Shown: piece after piece, positions 8,681 through 18,969 of the stretch
Layout of the letters: each line of letters opens with the position of its first letter
Numbering within the stretch: position 1 is the first letter of the stretch
Source of the DNA: Micromonospora craterilacus
Lineage (GTDB): Bacteria > Actinomycetota > Actinomycetes > Mycobacteriales > Micromonosporaceae
Direction: 5' to 3'
DNA length: 39,344 bases
Assembly: GCF_003236315.1 (NCBI RefSeq)
Contig: NZ_POTY01000028.1
Span: forward strand, 1 to 39,344
Made by a program: the position numbers and the translations under genes
The notes under the pieces: generated by a model
Seen by the model: only the letters and a program-made list of their open reading frames with translations
The model's database searches: none
What the model was told of the DNA's origin: nothing

Positions 8681-9706
8681 GTGGCGAAGGTCCTGGTAAC
8701 TGGTTCGGCCGGTTTCATCGGCGGCTACCTCGTCTCGGAGCTGCTGGACCGCGGCCACGAGGTGGTCGGCGTCGACAACTTCTCCAAGTACGGCCCGGTG
8801 ACCCACAGCTACGACGACCATCCCCGGTTCCGGTTCGTCGAGGGTGACGCCCGCGACGGCGACCTGCTCACCGAGTTGCTCGACGGTTGCGATCACCTGG
8901 TCGCCGGGGCGGCGATGATCGGCGGGATCTCCTACTTCCACGCGTACGCCTACGACCTGCTCGCCACCAACGAGCGGATCATGGCCGCCACCTGCGACGC
9001 GGCGATCCAGGCGCACCGGGACGGCCGGCTGGCCAAGGTGACCTACCTGTCCTCCTCGATGGTGTACGAGTCCACCGAGCACTGGCCGAGCCGGGAGGGT
9101 GACGAGCGGCGCATCCCGCCGCCGCTGTCGTCGTACGGCTTCCAGAAGCTGGCCGTGGAGTACTACGCCCGGGCCGCCTGGGAGCAGTACCAGTTGCCGT
9201 ACACGATCGTGCGGCCGTTCAACTGTGTGGGCGTGGGGGAGGGACGCGCGCTGGGCCAGGCCGAGGTGCTCTCCGGCAACGTGAAGCTGGCCATGTCGCA
9301 CGTGGTGCCCGACCTGGTGCAGAAGATCGTCAAGGGGCAGGACCCGCTGCACATCCTCGGCGAGGGCAACCAGGTGCGGCACTACACCTACGGCGGTGAC
9401 CTGGCCCGGGGGATCGCGCTGGCGATCGAGCATCCGGCGGCGCGCAACGACGACTTCAACCTCTCCACCGCCCAGTCGACCACCGTCCTGGAGCTGGCCG
9501 AACTGATCTGGCACAAGATCAAGGGTGCTGACGTGCCGTTCCGGTACGTCAGCGACGAGCCGTTCCAGTACGACGTGCAGAAGCGGGTACCGGACACCAC
9601 GAAGGCCGGTGAGGTGCTCGGCTTCACCGCCACCACCTCGCTGGACGAGATGCTCGACGAGGTCATCCCCTGGGTCGCCCGGGCGGTGGCGGAGGGCCGC
9701 CTCTGA
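8681..9706 (+). CDS. NAD-dependent sugar epimerase/dehydratase (extended SDR)
   Basis: An extended short-chain dehydrogenase acting on a nucleotide sugar. VLVTGSAGFIGGYLVSELL is the GxxGxxG NAD-binding motif; VVGVDNFSKYG holds the acidic residue typical of NAD preference. The catalytic set is visible as YLSSSMVYES (Ser) and SSYGFQKLAVEYY (Tyr-x3-Lys). RPFNCVGVGEGRALGQ is the substrate loop. The product could be a C4 or C5 epimer or a decarboxylated sugar. The GTG at 8681 is preceded by AGGAG five bases upstream; 341 residues. Being third in an operon with an NDP-sugar dehydrogenase and a transferase, it likely acts on the dehydrogenase product. A strong hairpin ends the operon. Confidence 0.88.
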   Translation: MAKVLVTGSAGFIGGYLVSELLDRGHEVVGVDNFSKYGPVTHSYDDHPRFRFVEGDARDGDLLTELLDGCDHLVAGAAMIGGISYFHAYAYDLLATNERIMAATCDAAIQAHRDGRLAKVTYLSSSMVYESTEHWPSREGDERRIPPPLSSYGFQKLAVEYYARAAWEQYQLPYTIVRPFNCVGVGEGRALGQAEVLSGNVKLAMSHVVPDLVQKIVKGQDPLHILGEGNQVRHYTYGGDLARGIALAIEHPAARNDDFNLSTAQSTTVLELAELIWHKIKGADVPFRYVSDEPFQYDVQKRVPDTTKAGEVLGFTATTSLDEMLDEVIPWVARAVAEGRL

Positions 9707-9753
9707 CCGGGCCCGCCCCGAGTGTCACCCGGCCGGCCCCGCCGGCAGCAGCA

Positions 9754-9785
9754 GCGGCCCGTGTCGTCACCGCGACGCGGGCCGC
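9754..9785 (+). terminator. Strong hairpin between sugar operon and argC
   Basis: GCGGCCCGTGTCG (9754-9766) pairs with CGACGCGGGCCGC (9773-9785) over the loop TCACCG. The stem has 13 pairs with one G-U, and TTGCC follows. It lies 47 bases after the epimerase stop and well upstream of the argC promoter, so it isolates the two operons. Confidence 0.75.
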
Positions 9786-9828
9786 TTGCCGTGGGGGCGG
9801 GTGGGCCACCGAGCAGCGATGTTATTGC

Positions 9829-9846
9829 CATGCAGTCGATTGCATG
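9829..9846. promoter_or_regulatory. ARG box (ArgR operator) upstream of argC
   Basis: CATGCA-GTCGAT-TGCATG is a perfect inverted repeat directly upstream of the argC -35 hexamer. TTGCAT/ATGCAA half-sites at this spacing match the operators described for actinobacterial ArgR proteins. Its position fits repression by the argR product encoded in the same operon. Confidence 0.75.
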
Positions 9847-9849
9847 AAC

Positions 9850-9878
9850 TTGCGAAAGGATCTCCCCGCTGCTAGCCT
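9850..9878 (+). promoter_or_regulatory. argC promoter
   Basis: TTGCGA (9850-9855) and TAGCCT (9873-9878) are separated by 17 bases, a good match to the housekeeping sigma factor of high-GC actinobacteria. Transcription should start near 9885, giving a leader of about 20 bases before argC. Confidence 0.65.
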
Positions 9879-9880
9879 CG

Positions 9881-9895
9881 TTGCATAGTCATACG
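9881..9895. promoter_or_regulatory. Second, degenerate ARG box over the argC transcription start
   Basis: TTGCATAGTCATACG has one good half-site, TTGCAT, and a weak second half. It covers the predicted start of transcription and lies about 50 bases downstream of the upstream ARG box, so two ArgR hexamer contacts flanking the promoter are plausible. Confidence 0.5.
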
Positions 9896-9904
9896 GAGGT
9901 GAGC

Positions 9905-10906
9905 ATGGGAATTCGGGTCGCGGTTGCCGGGGCGAGCGGCTACGCCGGCGGTGAGCTGCTGCGCCTGCTGGCCGGGCACCCCGAGTTCGAGCTGGTGGCC
10001 GCCACCGCGCACCGCCAGGCCGGGCAACCCCTGGACGCGGTCCACCCCCAGCTCACCGGGCTGGACCTGGTGCTCGCCGAGACCGACCCGGGCCGGCTGG
10101 CCGAGGCCGACCTGGTCTTCCTGGCCCTGCCGCACGGCGAGTCCGCCGCAATCGCGGCACAGTTGCCCGCCGCGGTCCGGGTCGTCGACCTCGGCGCGGA
10201 CCACCGGCTCGTCGACGGCGACGCCTGGGCCAGCTACTACGGCGGCCCGCACGCCGGCGCCTGGACCTACGGTCTGCCTGAGCTGCCGGGCCAGCGGGAG
10301 CGGATCGCCGCCGCGACCCGGGTCGCCAACACCGGCTGCTACGCCGCGACGATCATCCTCGCGCTCGCGCCGCTGATCGCCGCCGGTGCCGCCCAACCGG
10401 CCGACGTGGTGGTCGTCGCCGCGTCCGGCACCTCGGGCGCCGGCCGGGCCGCCAAGCCCCACCTGCTCGCCAGCGAGGTGATGGGCGACCTGTCGCCGTA
10501 CCGGGTCGGCGCCCACCAGCACGTCCCGGAGATCAAGCAGGCGACCGGGGCGACCGGGCTGTCGTTCACCCCGGTGCTCGCGCCGATGCCGCGCGGCATC
10601 CTGGCCACGGTGACGGCGTTGCCGGCCCGCGAGGTCGACCCGCGAACGGTGCTGGCCGAGGCGTACGCGGACGACCCGTTCGTGCACCTGCTGCCCGAGG
10701 GCCGGTGGCCGCACACCGCCGCCACCCTCGGCGGCAACTCCTGCCACCTGCAGGCCACCGTCGACACCGACTCCGGTCGGCTGATCGTGGTCGCCGCCCT
10801 CGACAACCTCGGCAAGGGCGCCGCCGGCCAGGCGGTGCAGAACGCCAACCTGATGTTCGGCCTGCCCGAGACCACGGGCCTGTCCAGCTGGGGAGTGACC
10901 CGATGA
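9905..10906 (+). CDS. argC: N-acetyl-gamma-glutamyl-phosphate reductase
   Basis: Reduces N-acetylglutamyl phosphate with NADPH, the third step of arginine synthesis. [20 protein letters not shown] is the Rossmann start, and the active-site cysteine stands in [25 protein letters not shown] and GAHQHVPEI are further family motifs, and [20 protein letters not shown] leads to the conserved C-terminal [17 protein letters not shown] 9905 has GGAGGT four bases upstream and gives 333 residues. It is first gene of the operon and overlaps argJ by ATGA. Confidence 0.97.
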   Translation: MGIRVAVAGASGYAGGELLRLLAGHPEFELVAATAHRQAGQPLDAVHPQLTGLDLVLAETDPGRLAEADLVFLALPHGESAAIAAQLPAAVRVVDLGADHRLVDGDAWASYYGGPHAGAWTYGLPELPGQRERIAAATRVANTGCYAATIILALAPLIAAGAAQPADVVVVAASGTSGAGRAAKPHLLASEVMGDLSPYRVGAHQHVPEIKQATGATGLSFTPVLAPMPRGILATVTALPAREVDPRTVLAEAYADDPFVHLLPEGRWPHTAATLGGNSCHLQATVDTDSGRLIVVAALDNLGKGAAGQAVQNANLMFGLPETTGLSSWGVTR

Positions 10907-12072
10907 CCGTCACCACGCCCCGGGGCTTCCGGGCGGCCGGGGTGGCCGCCGGCCTCAAGACCAGCGGCGCGCCCGACGTGGCCCTCGTCGTCAACGACGG
11001 CCCCGACGCCGCGGTCGCCGGGGTCTTCACCAGCAACCGGGTCAAGGCGGCGCCGGTGCTCTGGACCCAGCAGGTCGTCCATGGCGGCGTGGTCCGGGCG
11101 GTGGTGCTCAACTCCGGCGGGGCGAACGCCTGCACCGGTCCGGGCGGCTTCCAGGACACCCACGCCACCGCCGAGCACGCCGCCGCCACGCTGGCCTCGA
11201 CCGACCCGGACCAGGTCAGCGCGGGCGAGGTGGCGGTCTGCTCCACCGGCCTGATCGGCGAGCGGCTGCCGATGCCCGAGTTGCTCTCCGGCGTGGACGC
11301 CGCCGTGCGCGCCCTCTCGCCGGACGGCGGGGCCGCCGCCGCCGAGGCGATCATGACCACGGACACCCGGCCGAAGAACACCGTGGCGCACGGCGACGGC
11401 TGGACCGTCGGCGGTATGGCCAAGGGCGCCGGCATGCTGGCCCCGGCCATGGCCACCATGCTCTGCGTGCTCACCACCGACGCGGTGGCCGGCCCGGAGG
11501 CGCTCTACGCCGCGTTGCGGGCCGCCACCCGGGTCACCTTCGACCGGGTCGACTCCGACGGCTGCATGTCCACCAACGACACCGTGCTGCTGCTGGCCAG
11601 CGGCGCCTCCGGCGTCGCACCGAGCGAGGCCGAACTGACCGAGGCGGTCACCGCCGCCTGCCACGACCTGGCCCAGCAGTTGATCGCCGACGCCGAGGGC
11701 GCCACCAAGCAGATCAGCATCGAGGTGGTCGGCGCGGCCGGCGAGGACGACGCGGTCGAGGTGGGCCGGGCGGTGGCCCGCAACAACCTGGTGAAGACCG
11801 CGCTGTTCGGCAACGACCCGAACTGGGGGCGGATCCTGGCCGCCGTCGGCACCACCGCCGCCGCGTTCGAGCCGGACGAGGTCGACGTGGCCGTCAACGG
11901 CATCTGGGTCTGCCGGTCCGGCGCCGCCGCCGAGGACCGGTCGAAGGTCGACCTCACCGGCCGGGACGTCACCATCCGCATCGACCTGCACGCCGGCGCC
12001 GCCGAGGCGACGGTGTGGACCAACGACCTGTCCCACGCCTACGTACACGAGAACTCGGCCTACTCGACATGA
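10903..12072 (+). CDS. argJ: Bifunctional ornithine acetyltransferase/N-acetylglutamate synthase
   Basis: Recycles the acetyl group from N-acetylornithine to glutamate, closing the cyclic arginine pathway. The precursor cleaves itself at the [14 protein letters not shown] motif, and the exposed threonine in MATML becomes the nucleophile. Other conserved pieces are [42 protein letters not shown] and GNDPNWGRI. It has 389 residues, the usual length. ATG 10903 overlaps the argC stop. Whether it also makes N-acetylglutamate from acetyl-CoA cannot be told from sequence. No separate argA/argE-like gene is visible in the operon, consistent with the cyclic route. Confidence 0.97.
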   Translation: MTVTTPRGFRAAGVAAGLKTSGAPDVALVVNDGPDAAVAGVFTSNRVKAAPVLWTQQVVHGGVVRAVVLNSGGANACTGPGGFQDTHATAEHAAATLASTDPDQVSAGEVAVCSTGLIGERLPMPELLSGVDAAVRALSPDGGAAAAEAIMTTDTRPKNTVAHGDGWTVGGMAKGAGMLAPAMATMLCVLTTDAVAGPEALYAALRAATRVTFDRVDSDGCMSTNDTVLLLASGASGVAPSEAELTEAVTAACHDLAQQLIADAEGATKQISIEVVGAAGEDDAVEVGRAVARNNLVKTALFGNDPNWGRILAAVGTTAAAFEPDEVDVAVNGIWVCRSGAAAEDRSKVDLTGRDVTIRIDLHAGAAEATVWTNDLSHAYVHENSAYST

Positions 12073-12952
12073 GTCTGACCTCGGATCTCACCCACGCCCA
12101 GGCCAAGGCCGCCACGCTGATCGAGGCGCTGCCCTGGTTGGCCCGCTTCTCCGGCGCCACCGTCGTGGTCAAGTACGGCGGCAACGCCATGGTCGACCCC
12201 GAGCTGCAACGGGCCTTCGCCGCCGACATGGTGTTCCTGCGCTACGCCGGGCTCAAGCCGGTCGTGGTGCACGGCGGCGGCCCGCAGATCTCGGCCATGC
12301 TCGGCCGGCTCGGCATCGACAGCGAGTTCCGGGGCGGCCTGCGGGTGACCACCCCGGAAGCGATGGACGTGGTCCGGATGGTGCTGGTCGGCCAGGTCGG
12401 CCGGGAACTGGTCGGGCTGATCAACGCCCACGGCCCGTTCGCGGTGGGTCTCTCCGGCGAGGACGCCGGGCTGTTCACCGCGGTGCGGCGGCCCGCGTAC
12501 GTCGACGGCAAGCCGGTCGACATCGGGCAGGTCGGCGACGTCGAGTCGGTGGACGTCTCGGCGGTGGCCGACCTGATCGCGGCCGGCCGGATCCCGGTGA
12601 TCTCCACCGTGGCGCCGGACGTCGACGGGGTGCTGCACAACCTCAACGCCGACACCGCCGCCGCCGCGCTCGCGGTCGCCCTGGGGGCGCGCAAGCTGGT
12701 CGTGCTCACCGACGTGCCCGGCCTGTACGCCAACTGGCCGGACACCACCAGCCTGGTCAGTGAAATCACCACGGACGACCTGGCGAAGCTGTTGCCGTCG
12801 CTGCAGTCGGGCATGGTGCCCAAGATGGAGGCCTGCCTGCGGGCGGTCAACGGGGGAGTGCCCGCCGCGCACGTCGTCGACGGCCGGGTCGCCCACTCCA
12901 CGCTGCTGGAAGTGTTCACCTCGGAAGGCTTCGGAACCATGGTGATTCCCTC

Positions 12953-12956
<4 letters not shown>
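12069..12956 (+). CDS. argB: N-acetylglutamate kinase
   Basis: Phosphorylates N-acetylglutamate with ATP, the committed step and in many bacteria the point of arginine feedback. The amino-acid kinase fold shows in [48 protein letters not shown] and VLTDVPGLY. The extra N-terminal helix (about residues 1-25, [19 protein letters not shown]) is the feature of arginine-sensitive hexameric kinases, so feedback inhibition is expected. 295 residues. It overlaps argJ by ATGA and argD by GTGA. Confidence 0.97.
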
Positions 12957-15634
<2,678 letters not shown>

Positions 15635-15638
<4 letters not shown>

Positions 15639-16840
15639 CAGAGCGGGTCGTTCTGGCGTACTCCGGGGGGCTGGACACCTCCGTCGCCATTCCGTACCTG
15701 GCCGAACAGACCGGCGCCGAGGTGATCGCGGTGGCGGTCGACGTCGGGCAGGGCGGCGAGGATCTGGACGTCATCCGCCAGCGCGCCGTGGACTGCGGCG
15801 CGGTGGAGGCCGAGGTGGTCGACGCCCGCGACGAGTTCGCCGCCGGGTACTGCCTGCCGGCGATCCGGGCCAACGCCCTCTACATGGACCGCTACCCGCT
15901 GGTCTCCGCGCTGAGCCGGCCGCTGATCGTCAAGCACCTGGTGGCCGCGGCCCGGGCGCACGGCGGCACCATCGTCTCGCACGGCTGCACCGGCAAGGGC
16001 AACGACCAGGTGCGTTTCGAGGTGGGCCTGGGTGCGCTCGCCCCCGACCTGAAGATCGTCGCGCCGGCCCGGGACTTCGCCTGGACGCGGGACAAGGCCA
16101 TCGCCTTCGCCGAGGAGAAGGGGCTGCCGATCGACGTGTCGGCCCGCTCGCCGTACTCCATCGACCAGAACCTGTGGGGCCGGGCGGTGGAGACCGGCTT
16201 CCTGGAGGACATCTGGAATGGCCCGCTGGAGGAGCTGTACTCCTACACCGGCGACCCGGCCGAGCCGCGCGACGCCGACGAGGTGGTGATCACCTTCGAC
16301 GCCGGTGTCCCGGTCGCGATCGACGGCGAGACGGTCACCCCGTACCAGGCGATCCTGGAGCTGAACCGGCGCGCGGGCGAGCAGGGCGTCGGCCGGCTCG
16401 ACATGGTCGAGGACCGTCTCGTGGGCATCAAGAGCCGCGAGGTGTACGAGGCACCCGGCGCGATCACGCTGATCACCGCCCACCAGGAGTTGGAGGCGGT
16501 CACCGTCGAGCGGGACCTGGCCCGGTTCAAGCGGAGCGTGGACCAGCGCTGGGCTGAGCTGGTCTACGACGGCCTGTGGTTCTCCCCGCTGAAGGATTCC
16601 CTGGACGCGTTCATCGACGACGCCCAGCGACACGTCAGCGGCGAGGTGCGGCTGAGCCTGCACGGCGGCCGGGCCACGGTCACCGGGCGGCGCTCCGAGG
16701 CCAGCCTCTACGACTTCGGTCTGGCCACCTACGACACCGGCGACACCTTCGACCAGTCCCTCGCCAAGGGCTTCGTGCAGCTGTGGGGCCTACCCAGCAG
16801 GATGGCGGCCGCCCGGGACGCCCGGTTGGGTGGTGCCTGA
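15635..16840 (+). CDS. argG: Argininosuccinate synthase
   Basis: Joins citrulline and aspartate using ATP. The N-type pyrophosphatase loop is [43 protein letters not shown] and [16 protein letters not shown] are the substrate regions. Length 401, as for the bacterial family. GTG 15635 overlaps the argR stop. The C-terminus ends [18 protein letters not shown]. argH follows at once, its likely ATG two bases after the argG stop. Confidence 0.97.
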
Positions 16841-16842
16841 TC

Positions 16843-18318
16843 ATGGGCAGCACAATGGGTGGGGTGGACGACAAGAGCCTGACCGAGAACAGCGCAACGG
16901 CCAACCGGACGAGCCTGTGGGGAGGTCGGTTCGCCGGCGGTCCCGCCGAGGCGCTCGCCCGACTGTCGGTGAGCGTGCAGTTCGACTGGCGACTGGCCCC
17001 GTACGACATCGCCGGCTCCCGGGCGCACGCCCGGGTGCTGGCCGGCGCGGGCCTGCTCGACCCGGAGGAACTGGGCCGCATCCTCGCCGCCCTCGACGAC
17101 CTGGAGGCCGCCTGCGCCTCCGGGGCGTTCCGCCCGACCGTCGACGACGAGGACGTGCACACCGCGCTGGAGCGCGGGCTGCTGGAGCGGCTCGGCAGCC
17201 TCGGCGGCAAGCTGCGCGCCGGCCGGTCCCGCAACGACCAGGTCGCCACGGATCTGCGGCTCTACCTGCGCGACCACGCCCGCGGGGTGGCCGCCCGGCT
17301 GGTCGAGCTGGCCGAGGCGCTGGTCGAGCAGGCCGAGCGGCACGTGGAGACCGCCGCACCGGGCATGACCCACCTCCAGCACGCCCAGCCGGTCACCTTC
17401 GGCCACTGGCTGCTCGCCCACGTCCAGCCGCTGCTGCGGGACCTGGAGCGGTTGCGGGACTGGGATCATCGGGCCGCGGTCAGCCCGCTCGGCGCGGGAG
17501 CGCTGGCCGGTTCGGGGCTGCCGTTGGACCCGGTGGCGGTCTCGAAGGAGTTGGGCTTCCGGACGTCCTTCGCCAACTCGATGGACGCGGTCGCCGACCG
17601 GGACTTCGTCGCCGAGTTCCTCTTCACCACCGCGATGATCGGGGTGCACCTGTCCCGCCTCGGCGAGGAGGTGGTGCTCTGGACGTCGCACGAGTTCGGC
17701 TGGGTCGAGCTGGACGACGCCTTCGCCACCGGCTCGTCGATCATGCCGCAGAAGAAGAACGCGGACATCGCCGAGCTGGCCCGGGGCAAGTCGGGCCGGC
17801 TCGTCGGCGGGTTGGTGAGCGTGCTGACCATGCTCAAGGGCCTGCCCATGACGTACGACCGGGACATGCAGGAGGACAAGGAACCGGCCTTCGACGCGGT
17901 CGACACCCTGGAACTGCTGCTGCCGGCGCTGGCCGGGATGATCTCCACGATGACGGTACGCGTCGACCGCCTGGTCGCCGCCGCGCCGGTGGGCTTCTCG
18001 CTGGCCACCGAGGTGGCGGACTGGCTGGTCCGCAAGGGTGTGCCGTTCCGGGACGCGCATGAGATCACCGGCAGGTTGGTGGCGCTCTGCGTGGCCCGGG
18101 ACTGCGCCCTCGACGAGGTGTCCGACGACGACCTGGCCGCGGTCAGCGAACACCTCGACCCGGGCGTACGGGACGTGCTGTCGGTCCGCTCGGCTCTCGC
18201 GGCCCGGACCACCCCCGGCTCGACCGGCCCCGGCCCGGTCGCCGACCAGCTCGCCACCGCCGCCGACCGGCTGGTCGGCTGGCGGGAGTGGGCCGCCGAG
18301 CGGGTCGTCCCGCGCTGA
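16843..18318 (+). CDS. argH: Argininosuccinate lyase
   Basis: Splits argininosuccinate to arginine and fumarate. Starts SLWGGRFAGGPAEALARLSV after a short variable leader. It carries KLRAGRSRNDQVATDLRLYL, GMTHLQHAQPVTFGHWLLAH and the fumarase-superfamily signature GSSIMPQKKNADIAELARG. The start is uncertain: ATG 16843 gives 491 residues, while ATG 16855 and GTG 16864 are also in frame and none has a strong ribosome site. Translational coupling to argG, whose stop is at 16838-16840, may explain that. It is the last gene of the operon and is followed by a long hairpin. Confidence 0.95.
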   Translation: MGSTMGGVDDKSLTENSATANRTSLWGGRFAGGPAEALARLSVSVQFDWRLAPYDIAGSRAHARVLAGAGLLDPEELGRILAALDDLEAACASGAFRPTVDDEDVHTALERGLLERLGSLGGKLRAGRSRNDQVATDLRLYLRDHARGVAARLVELAEALVEQAERHVETAAPGMTHLQHAQPVTFGHWLLAHVQPLLRDLERLRDWDHRAAVSPLGAGALAGSGLPLDPVAVSKELGFRTSFANSMDAVADRDFVAEFLFTTAMIGVHLSRLGEEVVLWTSHEFGWVELDDAFATGSSIMPQKKNADIAELARGKSGRLVGGLVSVLTMLKGLPMTYDRDMQEDKEPAFDAVDTLELLLPALAGMISTMTVRVDRLVAAAPVGFSLATEVADWLVRKGVPFRDAHEITGRLVALCVARDCALDEVSDDDLAAVSEHLDPGVRDVLSVRSALAARTTPGSTGPGPVADQLATAADRLVGWREWAAERVVPR

Positions 18319-18321
18319 TGT

Positions 18322-18368
18322 CCGGCGGTGGCGTGGCGCGCGGTGCGATCCGCGTGCCACGCCGCCGG
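18322..18368. terminator. Bidirectional terminator between argH and the yjbR-like gene
   Basis: A long imperfect hairpin: CCGGCGG at 18322-18328 pairs with CCGCCGG at 18362-18368, GCGTGGC pairs with GCCACGC, and the inner CGCGG-TGCGAT-CCGCG closes the loop, with a two-base bulge on the left side. It lies between convergent genes, so it can serve both. Confidence 0.65.
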
Positions 18369-18425
18369 CCGGCCACGCGTGGACGAGGTCGCCGGCCGGG
18401 ACGCGCCGGTGTCGATGTCGCCGGA

Positions 18426-18782
18426 TCAGCCGGGGGCGGGCCGTTCGCGGCGAGGAAGCTTGGCGACCACCGCCTCGTACGACGCGTCGACCGCCTCGAC
18501 CAGTTCGTCGGCGGGGATCGCGCCGTCGATTCGGAGCGTGTTCCACCCGGATCGGCCGATGTACCGCATCACCTGGGCGTCGGCCGGGTAGCGGTGCAGC
18601 CACTCGTCGGCCACGTCCCGGTTCGGCCCGCACTTGACGCCGACCGTCACGGTCGTCTCGCCCGGTCCGAGAAACGCGAAGATCCGGCTTCCCACCTTCA
18701 CCACCTCGTCGTCCTCCCATGGTCGGTCGAGCCAGGCTCCCGGCTTGCCCAGGCAGTACGCCAGCATCTCGCGGCGATCCAT
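18426..18782 (-). CDS. MmcQ/YjbR family protein
   Basis: A 118-residue protein of the MmcQ/YjbR (DUF419) family, with a CyaY-like fold and possible DNA-binding role; the biochemical function is unknown. Seen motifs are MDRREMLAYCLGKPGAWLD, VFAFLGPG-type strand (RIFAFLGPGETTVTVGVKCG), HRYPADAQVMRYIGRSGWNT and the C-terminal ADELVEAVDASYEAVVAKLP. The ATG at 18782 is preceded by GGAGGT on the minus strand; a longer reading to 18860 adds only low-complexity residues. It is a single gene convergent with argH. Confidence 0.85.
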   Translation of the reverse strand: MDRREMLAYCLGKPGAWLDRPWEDDEVVKVGSRIFAFLGPGETTVTVGVKCGPNRDVADEWLHRYPADAQVMRYIGRSGWNTLRIDGAIPADELVEAVDASYEAVVAKLPRRERPAPG

Positions 18783-18928
18783 GTCGGCAGCACCTCCGGT
18801 TGGTTTCCTGCCGCCAGTCTCCCGCCTTTCGGCCCGCCTTGCCGAGGGTTGGTGCGGCATGTGCCGGCCCGGCCTGCGGTTCGGCGCGTGTGCCGCTCAC
18901 GGATGGTTTCTCCGAGCGCTGCACCGCC

Positions 18929-18934
18929 TATGAT
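18929..18934 (+). promoter_or_regulatory. Likely -10 element of the STAND gene
   Basis: TATGAT stands 35 bases before the GTG start, the best -10 hexamer in this gap. The -35 side is weak: TGGTTT at 18904-18909 is 19 bases away. The region reads on the plus strand only, because the neighbouring yjbR-like gene is transcribed away from it. Confidence 0.45.
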
Positions 18935-18969
18935 TAGCCACCGGTCGATGTCTGTGGGGGAGGAGACGT

